From the NCBI RefSeq assembly GCF_001320245.1, contig NZ_BCBA01000043.1, forward strand, positions 1 to 64,000: DNA of 64,000 bases. The letters are read 5' to 3'. Position numbers and translations under genes: made by a program. Source of the stretch: Pseudomonas sp. NBRC 111124 (lineage in GTDB: Bacteria > Pseudomonadota > Gammaproteobacteria > Pseudomonadales > Pseudomonadaceae). The notes under the pieces were generated by a model that worked only from the letters and a program-made list of their open reading frames with translations, was not told the origin of the DNA and did no database searches. Positions 7,700-17,037 of this stretch are shown here, piece by piece. Position 1 is the stretch's first letter; each line of letters begins with the position of its first letter.

Positions 7700-10021
7700 A
7701 TGGAATACGACGAAGGCCGGGAGATCACTCGCCTGATCGCTGAAGAAATGCTTAACGTAGGACGTAGCTTCCCAAACATTTCATCAGAGAAAATCAATCT
7801 CCTCGCCGCGTTGCACCTGACGAAGGGGCTGATCCTGGAAGACAGGTACCGAAGCAGTTTTGAGGATGCCAGGGTACATGTAACCGAGCTGATGAAGCTA
7901 AACGAATTCGATGATACAGACGTCAGGGCAGCGTTCAACGAAAAGCTGCTGCACATCCGAGCGGTGTCTAGTGACACGATGGATCGGGAGGTCAGGGTAA
8001 AAACGGCGACACATCTCATTGATCTCTTCATCTTTGAGTTCTACAAGATTGCCCCGAGCCATCCAATGGTGGTCGCAGCCTTGGTCGGAAGTATTCATTC
8101 CACCTTGTACTCGCCTATTGTCGAGATTGCGCCGACGACGGCTGAGCTGTCTATTGGAAAGTCCTCTGAAATAGACAGCAGTTCTTTCCCGATGCTGTCC
8201 CCGACCTCTGCTGGTTTGAAGGCGCTGATTTCCTTAAAACTCATCATCAACCAGATCTACCCTGACTTTATTCATCGTCACGTTCCTGACAGGGTCGCCG
8301 ACAGTCAGCCGAGCTACCTCGTTGACGCTGGCCCGCAATTCAAATTCACTGCCGTGACGGGACTCATCAACCTCGCCGCATTTGCCTTACAGTACCCTCA
8401 ACCTGCGCGATTCATGCTTGTACTGCCAGCCAGCAAAGCGAAGTACGGCGGACTACGTAAAGAGCTTGCACCGGCGATCTTCAACGGTCTGCGGTTAGAC
8501 GCTGCTATCTGTTTTAGCTCCAGCGAAGCGACAGCCGCCGCGCATGACCAAGTCCTGCTGATTTTTAGCCAGCATATTCACTTGATGCGCAAGCCAGCGC
8601 TGTACATCGACGTCTCAAACGCTAATAAATCCCTGGAGCGGCTGGATCTTGAAGAACGCGCGATCCTAGCCGGTCATATCTTTAACATCCATGAATCACG
8701 CAACATCGACGACCTGCCCAGGAGCATTCCTCCGAAGGTCGAAACTATCTTGAATGCACAGTTTTCAGATGGTTTCAAGGATGTAAAGGGGCTGTGTATC
8801 GAGGACAAAAGCGAGCATCAGGAAGCCTGGAAAATCTATTCGCCCAAAAACTTCATCCGAACCAATCAGCTTCAGGGAAGTGTTTTCAACCTTGCGGCCA
8901 ACCCACAAGACATTCTCAAGCTTTTGAGCGATCCGACTGAGCCTGCCTGCATCTATATCATTGGTAACAACGGTGCAGGGAAGACCCAGTTGCTGTGTGA
9001 ACTCATCGACAGGGTCGGTGAGCTTGATCGCAGAACTGTTGGCATCTCGACAGGGGTACATGATCGTTTCCCGCTCGGACGCAGCCAACAATACAAACGT
9101 TTTGAGTATCGCGGTGCCCGCACCAGTGCAGATGCCATCTCACCCTCCAGGTTGACCAAAGCCGTAACCGCCTTGGCGGCCAGGGTCTTCGTCGATCAGC
9201 ACATGCTTGAGGCCTTGAAAGAGTGCCAAACGTGCCTGGGCTTCGCCCCACGCTTCTACTTCATGCTTCGGCCAGAAATGGCACTGGACAATGCCCCTAA
9301 TGAAATTCGCACCTTGAGGATGTCAGATCACGCTGCGGATAACCATGTTCCTGACGGGCTGGCCAAATACGAGTTCGGCGTCGTGCGCCCAGCGATTGAC
9401 GATCAAAAGGAGCGGATTGTCTCCTACTCATCGCTGAGTTCTGGAGAGCAAAACATCAACCAGTTGCTGCTCAACATCATCACGTCAGCCGAACCAGGGA
9501 CGGTCTTTCTGGTAGACGAGCCAGAAATCAGCTTGCATCTGAAATGGCAGCAGACACTTCCAAGGGTGTTCCACCTGCTCTCCCGCCGCTTCGGTTGCTC
9601 ATTCGTCGTCGCAACCCATGCTCCGACCCTCATCACCAATGCGAACGACCAAGGCAGTCACAGCTTCTTGCTCGACACGGGCAAATTGCCGAAGCTGACT
9701 GACAAGGAGCGGTACTCCGTTGAGTCGATCATTCTGGAAGGCTTCGGTACCTACACCCCTCACAACCGCGCGGTGCATGAGGCCTGCGCTCGTATCGTTG
9801 CCAAAACGATTGAAACAAAAGGCAAGCTTCGAGCTGACCAGCCCTCACCTCTCAAAGAGCTGAATGACATGCTCAAGAAGATGCCGACTCAACCTGGAGC
9901 ATACGTACCTCCAGGTCAGGAAGAGGACATCGACCTGATCAAGAAGGCCTACACCGCGATTGAGTTGCTACTGGTCGACCAGGAAGCGGCAAGCAAACGT
10001 ACCGACGAGGCTCAGGTGTAG
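7700..10021 (+). CDS. Septu-like SMC/ABC-type ATPase (PtuA-like)
   Basis: A 773-residue protein. The C-terminal part carries an ABC-type ATPase: Walker A GNNGAGKT near residue 420, signature YSSLSSGEQN near 575, Walker B VFLVDEPEISLH near 603, and an ATHAPT switch histidine near 635. The first roughly 370 residues are of a kind I do not recognise and make it longer than usual PtuA proteins. The next gene, two bases downstream, encodes an HNH nuclease. An overcoming-lysogenization-type ATPase followed by an HNH protein is the layout of Septu phage defence. In such systems the ATPase is thought to hold and control the nuclease. The assignment rests on gene pairing and motifs; another ATPase/HNH defence family is possible. 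Confidence 0.65.
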   Translation: MEYDEGREITRLIAEEMLNVGRSFPNISSEKINLLAALHLTKGLILEDRYRSSFEDARVHVTELMKLNEFDDTDVRAAFNEKLLHIRAVSSDTMDREVRVKTATHLIDLFIFEFYKIAPSHPMVVAALVGSIHSTLYSPIVEIAPTTAELSIGKSSEIDSSSFPMLSPTSAGLKALISLKLIINQIYPDFIHRHVPDRVADSQPSYLVDAGPQFKFTAVTGLINLAAFALQYPQPARFMLVLPASKAKYGGLRKELAPAIFNGLRLDAAICFSSSEATAAAHDQVLLIFSQHIHLMRKPALYIDVSNANKSLERLDLEERAILAGHIFNIHESRNIDDLPRSIPPKVETILNAQFSDGFKDVKGLCIEDKSEHQEAWKIYSPKNFIRTNQLQGSVFNLAANPQDILKLLSDPTEPACIYIIGNNGAGKTQLLCELIDRVGELDRRTVGISTGVHDRFPLGRSQQYKRFEYRGARTSADAISPSRLTKAVTALAARVFVDQHMLEALKECQTCLGFAPRFYFMLRPEMALDNAPNEIRTLRMSDHAADNHVPDGLAKYEFGVVRPAIDDQKERIVSYSSLSSGEQNINQLLLNIITSAEPGTVFLVDEPEISLHLKWQQTLPRVFHLLSRRFGCSFVVATHAPTLITNANDQGSHSFLLDTGKLPKLTDKERYSVESIILEGFGTYTPHNRAVHEACARIVAKTIETKGKLRADQPSPLKELNDMLKKMPTQPGAYVPPGQEEDIDLIKKAYTAIELLLVDQEAASKRTDEAQV

Positions 10022-10022
10022 C

Positions 10023-10970
10023 GTGGCGGATTACTATGTGCTGAAAGATGCCGACATGAAGCCTGCCTACGACGAGTACAAGGCGCAGTGCCATGCCGAG
10101 GAGCGCTTCCATAAGGTCGTAATGTTCAACATTCACCGTTTCCACGTGATGGCTCTGCAGCGATTCAAGGCAAGACAGGCTGGCGAAGCAATCAAGAAGC
10201 GAAACCTCTGGAACGAATTTTCGAATCCTAAAAAGCCGGTGCCTGCAGCTACAGTGGCCGCAGCGCCTGGCGCGATCGCCGCCCCTGGCACGGTCGCTGC
10301 ACCCGGCACGATCGCTGCACCTGGCTCACCTGAGGCGGGAGCTGCAGGTTCCCCTGCACCTGCTGAGACGCCCAAGCGCAAGCGAGGCCCAGCGAAGCCG
10401 ACCGTCAGTGACATCAAGGGGGCTTTCAGGCAGTACATCGCTAAGCAGCAAGGTAACCGTTGCTGCTACTGCCGGCGGTGGTTATTCAACAGCGGTTACT
10501 CGAAGCCAATCGAGCACATCCTTCCACGCGAAAGCTACGAACAATATTCCTTCCACTTCTGGAACCTGTCGGTCGCCTGCGTTGACTGCAACAGTTTGAA
10601 GACTGACGACGACTGGGCCAGCCCCACCAAACAGGGCTTGGAGGCGTACCCTGCGCCCAATTCTTTCACGGAAATGTTCCACCCTCGCTTCCATCGCTTC
10701 GACGATCATGTTCGCTTCATTCGGGTGCAAACCAATGATCACAGCGTCACGCTATACCGAGGCATCACGCCGCAAGGGCAGAAGCTGTGTGAGGATCTGC
10801 TGAACAAAATCGCGGGTAAGGAAGTGATTGTGAACGCGAACGCCGACCTCAAAAGCTCGCTGGAAACCATTGAGCAGTTCGAGGTTGAGGAAGGCAGTGA
10901 ACTGGAGAGCGCCTTGAAAAGCCTGCATGGTGCCCTATCGGGTCGCACGTTCGAGCTGGTGCAGAGCTAA
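10023..10970 (+). CDS. Septu-like HNH endonuclease (PtuB-like) with Ala/Pro linker
   Basis: 315 residues from a GTG at 10023, directly after the TAG of the ATPase gene, with GAGG and CAGG upstream; the open frame begins earlier but within the ATPase gene. The HNH fold is at about residues 140-185: CCYCRRW, then EHILPRE, then NLSVACVDCNSLK, giving four zinc cysteines and the catalytic histidine. Between the N-terminal helical region and the nuclease lies a low-complexity linker (about residues 75-120) of repeated APGT(I/V)AAPG units encoded by imperfect 21-base repeats. It is predicted to cleave DNA or RNA when released by the ATPase. Confidence 0.75.
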   Translation: MADYYVLKDADMKPAYDEYKAQCHAEERFHKVVMFNIHRFHVMALQRFKARQAGEAIKKRNLWNEFSNPKKPVPAATVAAAPGAIAAPGTVAAPGTIAAPGSPEAGAAGSPAPAETPKRKRGPAKPTVSDIKGAFRQYIAKQQGNRCCYCRRWLFNSGYSKPIEHILPRESYEQYSFHFWNLSVACVDCNSLKTDDDWASPTKQGLEAYPAPNSFTEMFHPRFHRFDDHVRFIRVQTNDHSVTLYRGITPQGQKLCEDLLNKIAGKEVIVNANADLKSSLETIEQFEVEEGSELESALKSLHGALSGRTFELVQS

Positions 10971-10980
10971 TAGGCCAGAC

Positions 10981-11019
10981 GAAGCGAAACGGGTGGGAAT
11001 TTTTCCACCCGATCGCTTC
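10981..11019. terminator. Bidirectional hairpin between convergent genes
   Basis: Nested inverted repeat: GAAGCG ... CGGGTGGGAA, a short T-rich loop, TTCCACCCG ... CGCTTC. It lies 10 bases after the HNH stop and separates it from the convergent UvrD gene. Confidence 0.75.
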
Positions 11020-11089
11020 ACCATGCCTTCCCGTGAGATCAACGATGATGACAATGTCTCCGGGTTTTACCGGGCATATCAACCGTGGG

Positions 11090-13084
11090 TCAGCTTGCCG
11101 CTCTCGCATCCAACTCATTGATCACCCAGCCCTGTGCCTGCAGGGCCGCCCTTCGCTCAACTCTCGCCTCCCCCTCACCCAGCGCGCTGCTTCGAATCGC
11201 CAGACAAAGCAGATGCGTAGGCCGAGTCATGCCGACATACATGAGCATCCTGTTTTTCCGGTAAGTCACCTGATGTTCTTTCTTAACCAAGGGCTTTCCT
11301 TCAAGCCAGGGCAACATCATTTCCAGAAAGTGCTGTCCACTGAACGTTTCCAAGATCAGCGTCGCCGAATGCGTCTTCCCTTTGACGGAGTGCATGGACG
11401 CCAGCTGAACGTCGACAGGCTCGTGCCCCCCGGCCTCCCATCGGTATGTGTTAATGGTTTTGCGGGGCACCTGCGACTCGACCTCGACCGTATCGCCTGG
11501 TTCTGCCCACGCCAGATAGGCTTCCACATCGGTAGTCATTGAAACCTCCTCCCCAGGATGCAGCTCCTGGATCAGCCGCTTGAGGAGCCCAACGTGGGTC
11601 TCAACCCACCGCTTCTCTCGTAGTGGATGCGGATAGAACAAGTAGAGGTAGATACCTCGCTGGTAGGCTTTGAGAAGCTTCGCGTTAGCTGCCAAGCTTC
11701 GCTCGATGTAGCGGTGTAGCCTTGTTCTGATCTGGACTGGCTTCCTCAACCCAGCACGCTCAGCGAGATGGAGCAGGCACCTCGCGATCATCTCAACGCT
11801 TTCGTGCGCGTGACCGCTGATCGCCAGGTGGGCTCTGGCCCTGCGAACACCGTCAATGAATGTCTTGGGCGCATACGTCGAGCCATTAGCGTCTGAGCGG
11901 TAGGCGCTCCAATAGTGCTCCAGGGCCTTCGGGAATTGGTTGTCCTTGTACTTCCTCAGTCGGTGAACAGCACCGAGCGCATGCACCCCATCCTTGCGCT
12001 GGGTGATGGGTACATGCCGTGACACAAGCTCTGCAAATGCGCCAAGCACACCGCTCGTATCGTCGTCTGGAAAGACAAAAAGGGTGTTGGGACAGTCTTC
12101 ACCCGTTCTGGCCCGACCGACCAATCCGCCCGTAATGGGAGCGACTGCAAAGCTGTTTGCCAGCGTGGCAATGGCCTGGTTGAATCGAAAGCTTGTGGAG
12201 ATCTCGATTGTCCCGCCATGCGGGAATGCCCCATCAGACTCTCCGTCACCCTCGAATATCTGCTGATTGGGATCGCCCACCCTGATCACCACTGTATTCG
12301 CTGCATCGCGCGGAAATACGTGGTTCAAAAGGCGATTCTGCTCCAAGTCCGTGTCTTGCATTTCGTCGATGAGTACACAGGGGAACCGGGCTTGCAGCGA
12401 TTGAGCAACATTCGGTTCTTGCTCAATCATGGCCTGGCCAAGCGTGAAAACCTCGTCATAGCAGAAGTAGCCTTCCGAAGCGGCAGCGCCCATGGCTCTG
12501 CATAACTTTCCATGAGTAGGTGCATCTGGCGAGCAAATGTAATGCTTACCTTGAAGAGGGGTAGAAAAATCGACCGAGGGCAGTCGAAGATCAGCGAGCG
12601 TCTTTTCTTTTTGATCGAGAAAGTACTCTACACCCCAACGATCTTTTCCCAGCGCCCTTCCCCTTGCTCGCCCGGTTGCCTCGTCATCCACCACCGTCAG
12701 CGGGTGGCCATTCGAGCGCAGCCAGGGCGACGCAAGAAACCGCATGACAAAACCGTGGATGGTATCGATGAAATGTGGGTAGCGCAGCAGCCTCTGGCCA
12801 ATCTCTGTGGCGCCCAGCCGGCTCTCAATTTCCTCACGCGCTGCATTGGTGTGCGATAGCACGCAGATCCCCTGCGTTCGACTACGCCAATGACGACCAA
12901 GAATGGCCAGCTTGGCAACCACGAGGGTGGTCTTACCGCTCCCCGGGCAGGCCGCTACATCGAGCGTATCGAGACGCTTGAGGAACTCCCTCCGAGGTTC
13001 ATCCAGGTCGCGCAACGACATAAGCGCGCTCACCCACTCGATGTCTGCATCCGTGACTGGAGGCACAAGATCCTGGAGCCGCAT
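11090..13084 (-). CDS. gajB: UvrD-like helicase of a Gabija-like system
   Basis: A 664-residue superfamily 1 helicase: motif I CPGSGKTT (about 46-53), Ia LSHTNAAREEI, II LIDEMQDTD, III VGDPNQQIF, IV TSFRFNQAI, V SMHSVKGKTHSATLIL, VI VGMTRPTHLL. Its ATG at 13084 overlaps the stop of the OLD-nuclease gene (TAATG), so the two are translationally coupled. A class 2 OLD nuclease followed by a UvrD/PcrA-like helicase is the Gabija layout, in which the helicase joins the nuclease complex. It is longer than the classical GajB (about 500 residues), the extra part lying mainly between motifs IV and V. The helicase call is firm; the system name is probable. Confidence 0.72.
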   Translation of the reverse strand: MRLQDLVPPVTDADIEWVSALMSLRDLDEPRREFLKRLDTLDVAACPGSGKTTLVVAKLAILGRHWRSRTQGICVLSHTNAAREEIESRLGATEIGQRLLRYPHFIDTIHGFVMRFLASPWLRSNGHPLTVVDDEATGRARGRALGKDRWGVEYFLDQKEKTLADLRLPSVDFSTPLQGKHYICSPDAPTHGKLCRAMGAAASEGYFCYDEVFTLGQAMIEQEPNVAQSLQARFPCVLIDEMQDTDLEQNRLLNHVFPRDAANTVVIRVGDPNQQIFEGDGESDGAFPHGGTIEISTSFRFNQAIATLANSFAVAPITGGLVGRARTGEDCPNTLFVFPDDDTSGVLGAFAELVSRHVPITQRKDGVHALGAVHRLRKYKDNQFPKALEHYWSAYRSDANGSTYAPKTFIDGVRRARAHLAISGHAHESVEMIARCLLHLAERAGLRKPVQIRTRLHRYIERSLAANAKLLKAYQRGIYLYLFYPHPLREKRWVETHVGLLKRLIQELHPGEEVSMTTDVEAYLAWAEPGDTVEVESQVPRKTINTYRWEAGGHEPVDVQLASMHSVKGKTHSATLILETFSGQHFLEMMLPWLEGKPLVKKEHQVTYRKNRMLMYVGMTRPTHLLCLAIRSSALGEGEARVERRAALQAQGWVINELDARAAS

Positions 13085-15246
13085 TACGCCAACTCCCCTG
13101 CTTCAAGCGCCTCTAGCGGCGTCTCCGCGGTGTTTGTGGCCGGCTGCTCCGGCGCCGAAGGCATGATCCGGCCTCTTGTGGCGTATTCGATCGCTTCAAC
13201 CACGTAGGCCGGTAACGCTGCACGCAAGCTTGCCCGGTCGAGTTCACCTTCATCAAATGCCGACTGCAGCAGGTCGACCAGATGCTGTGCAGTAATCGAC
13301 TTGGAGCCCGAATCAACCTGCCGGTAAACCTCGGTGGCACGCTCTTCATTGGTGAGATACTGAGACTTAAGTGCCGCCAGCGCCTTCGTCGCCCTCTCGA
13401 GGACTTTCTGTCGCGTCAGCTTTTTTTCGTTCATTTTTACATCATGTAAGGCCAACGTGGCGGCACGGTGTACCCAGTCCATAAGCCCTTCGACAGCCAG
13501 GTCATACTCGAGCGTCCAATGATCGGCCACGAAGGTCTTCACGTTTTGGCCATCGCCACGTGTCCGTTTCTGACGATGAGCCGCAAGCTTCGGTTCGCGC
13601 TCAATCTCGGTAGCGCCAAAGTCACTGAGCATCCGCCATTGACGACGCGCCGGTTTACCCTTGGCGTTGAGCTTGTGCGGATCCAGCCCCATGATGGCCG
13701 GCGCGCAATCCGGCATCACATCCATGTCGGTGATGCAGGCCGTTGGGATCTGGATTATTCCCTCTGTCGCATCAGCTCGCTGCATGATGTGTGCGTAACG
13801 GCGTAAGCCAACGCCACCCACATTGACGATTGACACACCATGCTCGGTCAAGTCACACCCAAGCAGCCTGGCCAGTGCCGGCAGCAGGATCGCCTCTGCA
13901 TCCCCTTCAACGATGAGCAGCCCTTTCGCAAAGAACAGGCTGGCCTTGGTGACATCCAGAAAACGACTCAGGAAGCGATAGTCGTCAGCGGACAGCCTGG
14001 TTCGCCCCTGTGCCATGGAGAAGGCACGCTGGCCATGAATGAGCACCAGATTCTCCAAGGCAATCTTAGAGCTCAGGTTGGGACTGTGTGTGGTGAGGAT
14101 CACCTGCACGGGACGTGTATGCGCTGGTTCCGCTTGGGCTTGATCTGGCTGTTGTGTTTGATCTTGCTGTTGTGTTTGATCTTGCTGCTGGGTTTGATCT
14201 TGCTGTTGGGTTTGATTTTGCTGTTGGGGGCGAGGCTGCGATGCGCGCTCGAGGAACTCCATCAGTCTAAGTTGGCGCTGCGGGTGAAGATGCGCCTCCG
14301 GCTCCTCGATCAGCAGCAGCGGCAGCCCATCCGGTTCCTTGCCGAGCAGTAAGAGCTCGCAGGCCATGAACAGCAGGTTATTCGAGCCCAGACCATAGCT
14401 CCCCCTCGCATTCCCCGATCCCTTGTCCAGCAAACCCAACTCCAGGCGCTCAAGGATCTGCTTGAGCTTTGTGGTTTCACTGCCGGTATCGCCGAAGCCA
14501 AGATGGCTATGAAGCGGCTGTCCTGCTAAAGAGAGAGGCTCCAGATATCGGTCGTTGATTGTCGCCTGGGCAACCTTGATGGCTTGATGTCCTCTGACCA
14601 GCTCGCGCATGTAATCACCCATGCCCGCAATGCTCAGGCCAGTGGCTTCAGCTGCCGACGCCGGTGGAGCGATATCGACATAGGACTCACCGGCGTCTAT
14701 ACCCGGGAAGCTCGACAGGACTTGGGACAAGCGCGAGTTGCGACCCGGTGACATCTCCCGTTCGGCATCTCGCAATGGCTTCAGGTATGCGGTTGCCAGC
14801 AACTGGCGCGCGCCGACGTCCAAGGCAGGCCCTTCTCCCCGCTCACCACAGCGAACCTGGATGTCCACCCAGCGACGCGACGCTGTCGGCATCGCGAGTC
14901 GACGCGCCGACCAGTGCACATGAAGCAGCCCCTCCCCGCGTGAAAACGTGACGTATTCGGCGAAGGCTCCAAGTTCCAGTGTGGTCAGCCCTGCCAGCGT
15001 GCAAACCATAGTAATGTCGGTCGCAGGCTCGCCGTCACTCCCGACATGGAAGTCCTCGAGCTCTAGTCGCAGGAAGTCTGAATCCCGGGTTTGCAGGACA
15101 TGCCGGATGGCGTCGATCACCGCAGTCTTTCCGGCATCATTCTCGCCTACAAGCGCAGTGACGCCCTCGTTGAAGTGGATGGTGAAACCCGGAGCCAGAT
15201 CGCCAAACTGGCGGAAATTACGGATCGACAGCGCTGAAAGGTACAT
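13084..15246 (-). CDS. gajA: OLD-family ATPase/TOPRIM nuclease of a Gabija-like system
   Basis: 720 residues from ATG 15246, nine bases after GGGAG; a GTG two codons upstream is less likely. The N-terminal ATPase has Walker A GENDAGKT (34-41) and LLLIEEPEAHLHP, then TTHSPN. The C-terminal half holds a TOPRIM domain: IVEGDAEAILLP and CITDMDVMPD give the metal-binding acidic residues. Such nucleases cut DNA and are held back by nucleotides until infection. Between Walker B and the switch histidine (about residues 340-369) is an unusual run of five six-residue repeats, QQQ(N/D)QT. Classical GajA has about 580 residues, so this form is enlarged. The helicase gene follows with a TAATG overlap. Confidence 0.75.
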   Translation of the reverse strand: MYLSALSIRNFRQFGDLAPGFTIHFNEGVTALVGENDAGKTAVIDAIRHVLQTRDSDFLRLELEDFHVGSDGEPATDITMVCTLAGLTTLELGAFAEYVTFSRGEGLLHVHWSARRLAMPTASRRWVDIQVRCGERGEGPALDVGARQLLATAYLKPLRDAEREMSPGRNSRLSQVLSSFPGIDAGESYVDIAPPASAAEATGLSIAGMGDYMRELVRGHQAIKVAQATINDRYLEPLSLAGQPLHSHLGFGDTGSETTKLKQILERLELGLLDKGSGNARGSYGLGSNNLLFMACELLLLGKEPDGLPLLLIEEPEAHLHPQRQLRLMEFLERASQPRPQQQNQTQQQDQTQQQDQTQQQDQTQQPDQAQAEPAHTRPVQVILTTHSPNLSSKIALENLVLIHGQRAFSMAQGRTRLSADDYRFLSRFLDVTKASLFFAKGLLIVEGDAEAILLPALARLLGCDLTEHGVSIVNVGGVGLRRYAHIMQRADATEGIIQIPTACITDMDVMPDCAPAIMGLDPHKLNAKGKPARRQWRMLSDFGATEIEREPKLAAHRQKRTRGDGQNVKTFVADHWTLEYDLAVEGLMDWVHRAATLALHDVKMNEKKLTRQKVLERATKALAALKSQYLTNEERATEVYRQVDSGSKSITAQHLVDLLQSAFDEGELDRASLRAALPAYVVEAIEYATRGRIMPSAPEQPATNTAETPLEALEAGELA
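14139..14228 (-). repeat. 18-base tandem repeat inside the OLD-nuclease gene
   Basis: Five nearly identical 18-base units encode QQQNQT, three times QQQDQT, and QQPDQA. Three units differ only at third codon positions. The copy number can change in steps of 18 bases without breaking the frame, so length variation between strains is expected. Confidence 0.8.
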
Positions 15247-15538
15247 CCCCACTTCTCCCTAAGCCTGGCTTCTGTCGGCGCTATTGGCCACTTCTCGCTT
15301 CTTCTGGCCTCTTTTGGCCAGTGTTGGCTTGGTGGAGTCCTGGCCAAACGCAATGTTACTGGCTATATGCCACAGACTGGGGGCGAGACGCTATCTCTCG
15401 CGATAAACGTCTGTTCGACTGGAATGTGTGGAATCAAAGCGTGTGACCGCCAAACGCTGGTCTCGTAAGTCTACCCGCTGTTGCGCACTGGGATGTTGCT
15501 TGAAGCCAAGTGATTGATTAATCGATTGACACTATGCT
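15247..15538. promoter_or_regulatory. Regulatory region with TGGCC repeats and island motif
   Basis: Upstream of the Gabija-like operon there are several TTGGCC/CTGGCC words between about 15283 and 15350, two of them the palindrome TTGGCCA, and further out at 15361-15372 the exact motif TGGCATATAGCC (minus strand), about 115 bases from the start. The far end meets the transposition operon. No gene is visible here. Confidence 0.45.
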
Positions 15539-16021
15539 CTAACTAGCTCCCATTCGGATACCATGAGATTTCGCGAGAGCCGCAGCGACCCTCAGGTGAA
15601 TTTTATGTATGCTTGCCTGATAGAACGCTGCGCGAGAGCCAAACATACCTGGCCCCCATTGATAGAACTCAAAGAGAATGAAATCCGAAAATTCTCTTAT
15701 TGAACGATATGCTTCACCGGCTGGCCAGGGTGAGTAGATATCCTGACGATTCAATAGCCAGTTTGAACCGCTATGTTTAACTGCTGGGATCAACCCAATA
15801 GCTGTACATGCTTTGTGAAGGACTTCAGCCCGCGCAGCCTTTGAGCCCCAATGTATCGAGTACTGGAAGACGTGTATCGTTGGCAGGGAAATGGTACACG
15901 AAAGCCAAGCCTCATGATTCAAACCACCAACTCCAACACCGACAACACCCAAAGGTAGTGTCACATTCCCTATATAGGAGTATTTTACTGGCATGACAGC
16001 TCCCAAACATTCTATACTCAC
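15539..16021 (-). CDS. Unknown protein, last gene of the transposition operon
   Basis: A 160-residue protein starting at GTG 16021, whose GTGA overlaps the stop of tniQ, so it is translated as part of the operon. It shows no recognised motif. It is rich in aromatic and glycine residues in the first third and ends in a basic helix (HKIHLRVAAALAKSHGIRM). It is not a serine resolvase, which is what Tn5053-type elements usually carry in addition to tniA, tniB and tniQ, and I see no TnsA-type endonuclease motif. It may be an accessory transposition or target-choice factor. Function unknown. Confidence 0.65.
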   Translation of the reverse strand: MSIECLGAVMPVKYSYIGNVTLPLGVVGVGVGGLNHEAWLSCTISLPTIHVFQYSIHWGSKAARAEVLHKACTAIGLIPAVKHSGSNWLLNRQDIYSPWPAGEAYRSIREFSDFILFEFYQWGPGMFGSRAAFYQASIHKIHLRVAAALAKSHGIRMGAS

Positions 16022-17037
16022 GACCGAATAGATACCTCAGAAAATCCTTCGATGAATTGTTGCAACAGAGCAGGACTAGGATTTGGCATCCACTCGCGCA
16101 GTCGTCTAGCTATAACGTCACTGTGCAGGCTATTGAACACATTACATGCTGCTCCCAAGCTGCGTGCATCATGAAATCCTGCTATAGCACCTGCGCGCTC
16201 GATGAACGATTCAACATCAGTGCTCTCGCGGGGTGTAAATAGCTCAAATAGCCACCCGAGCATCAGCATGCCAGCCCATCTTTGAGCTATTCCTGCAACC
16301 AATGGCCCAGCGTTAAGAGTCTGTTGAAATAGGGTAGTAATACGATATGAGCTTCGAGGAGCTATAAAACGATTCACCAAGCCAAATCGTGGATACAAAA
16401 AAATTGACAGCAAAAGGCGTGGCAGTCCCGTATGCGGCTCACTGCATGACCACATTCCGTTTTGATCAGCTTGCTGCTGAGAAGCTTCCAAGGTTTGAAA
16501 AAATAGTTGAGTCTTATAAAGCGCAGTAAATTGTTCGTCAGCATCATGGCTACGAGACGCAGCAACGCATTGAGAAGGATCCTCGGAATATGCCTTGAGG
16601 ATGCGCATGGCCATACTCGGACTTGAAGCAACAATACCACTTGCATCGAGCAGGGAACACTTGTGAATTTGACATACGACCACACCAACAGAGCACCACT
16701 CTTTCCTGTATGAAGGGAGTGAAAAATTCGCAATGTGCTCCTTCATGCAGCTGTAGCAAAAGCTGCGTCTGAAGTATCGAGGTATAACCCATTGACTATT
16801 CGGCTGGAAGATCTTTGCCTGCTCCTCCCTTGGAATATCCAGCATTTCGCACGCCGCTCGTGAGAATTTGGCATCGTGCGTAAAGTCAGGGTCAAAGTCT
16901 TCTGACTGTACGCACGCATGCCAAAGCTCCGCAAGCCTGCTCCTATCGAGCAATGTATGCTGGGAACATAGGCTTTGCCTGTAAACCCAGCAAGAGAAAG
17001 CCTCACCATCAAAAATGGGGACATCAGGAGCATTCAT
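16018..17037 (-). CDS. tniQ: TniQ/TnsD-family target selection protein
   Basis: 339 residues from ATG 17037, which overlaps the preceding stop; the open frame begins earlier at 17097. The N-terminal half has the family zinc ligands: CYSC (C94, C97) followed by WCSVGVVVCQIHKCSLLD (C122, H125), and the opening GEAFSCWVYRQS matches the usual GES..SW..R start of TniQ proteins. In Tn7-like and Tn5053-like transposons this protein picks the target site and passes it to the ATPase. Short C-terminus compared with TnsD. Confidence 0.8.
   Translation of the reverse strand: MNAPDVPIFDGEAFSCWVYRQSLCSQHTLLDRSRLAELWHACVQSEDFDPDFTHDAKFSRAACEMLDIPREEQAKIFQPNSQWVIPRYFRRSFCYSCMKEHIANFSLPSYRKEWCSVGVVVCQIHKCSLLDASGIVASSPSMAMRILKAYSEDPSQCVAASRSHDADEQFTALYKTQLFFQTLEASQQQADQNGMWSCSEPHTGLPRLLLSIFLYPRFGLVNRFIAPRSSYRITTLFQQTLNAGPLVAGIAQRWAGMLMLGWLFELFTPRESTDVESFIERAGAIAGFHDARSLGAACNVFNSLHSDVIARRLREWMPNPSPALLQQFIEGFSEVSIRS

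Noticed and set aside
15490..15540. Left end of the Tn7-like element at the TTGACA next to the last gene
   Set aside because: The TGTCAA word there points outward rather than inward, so it does not fit as a terminal binding site.
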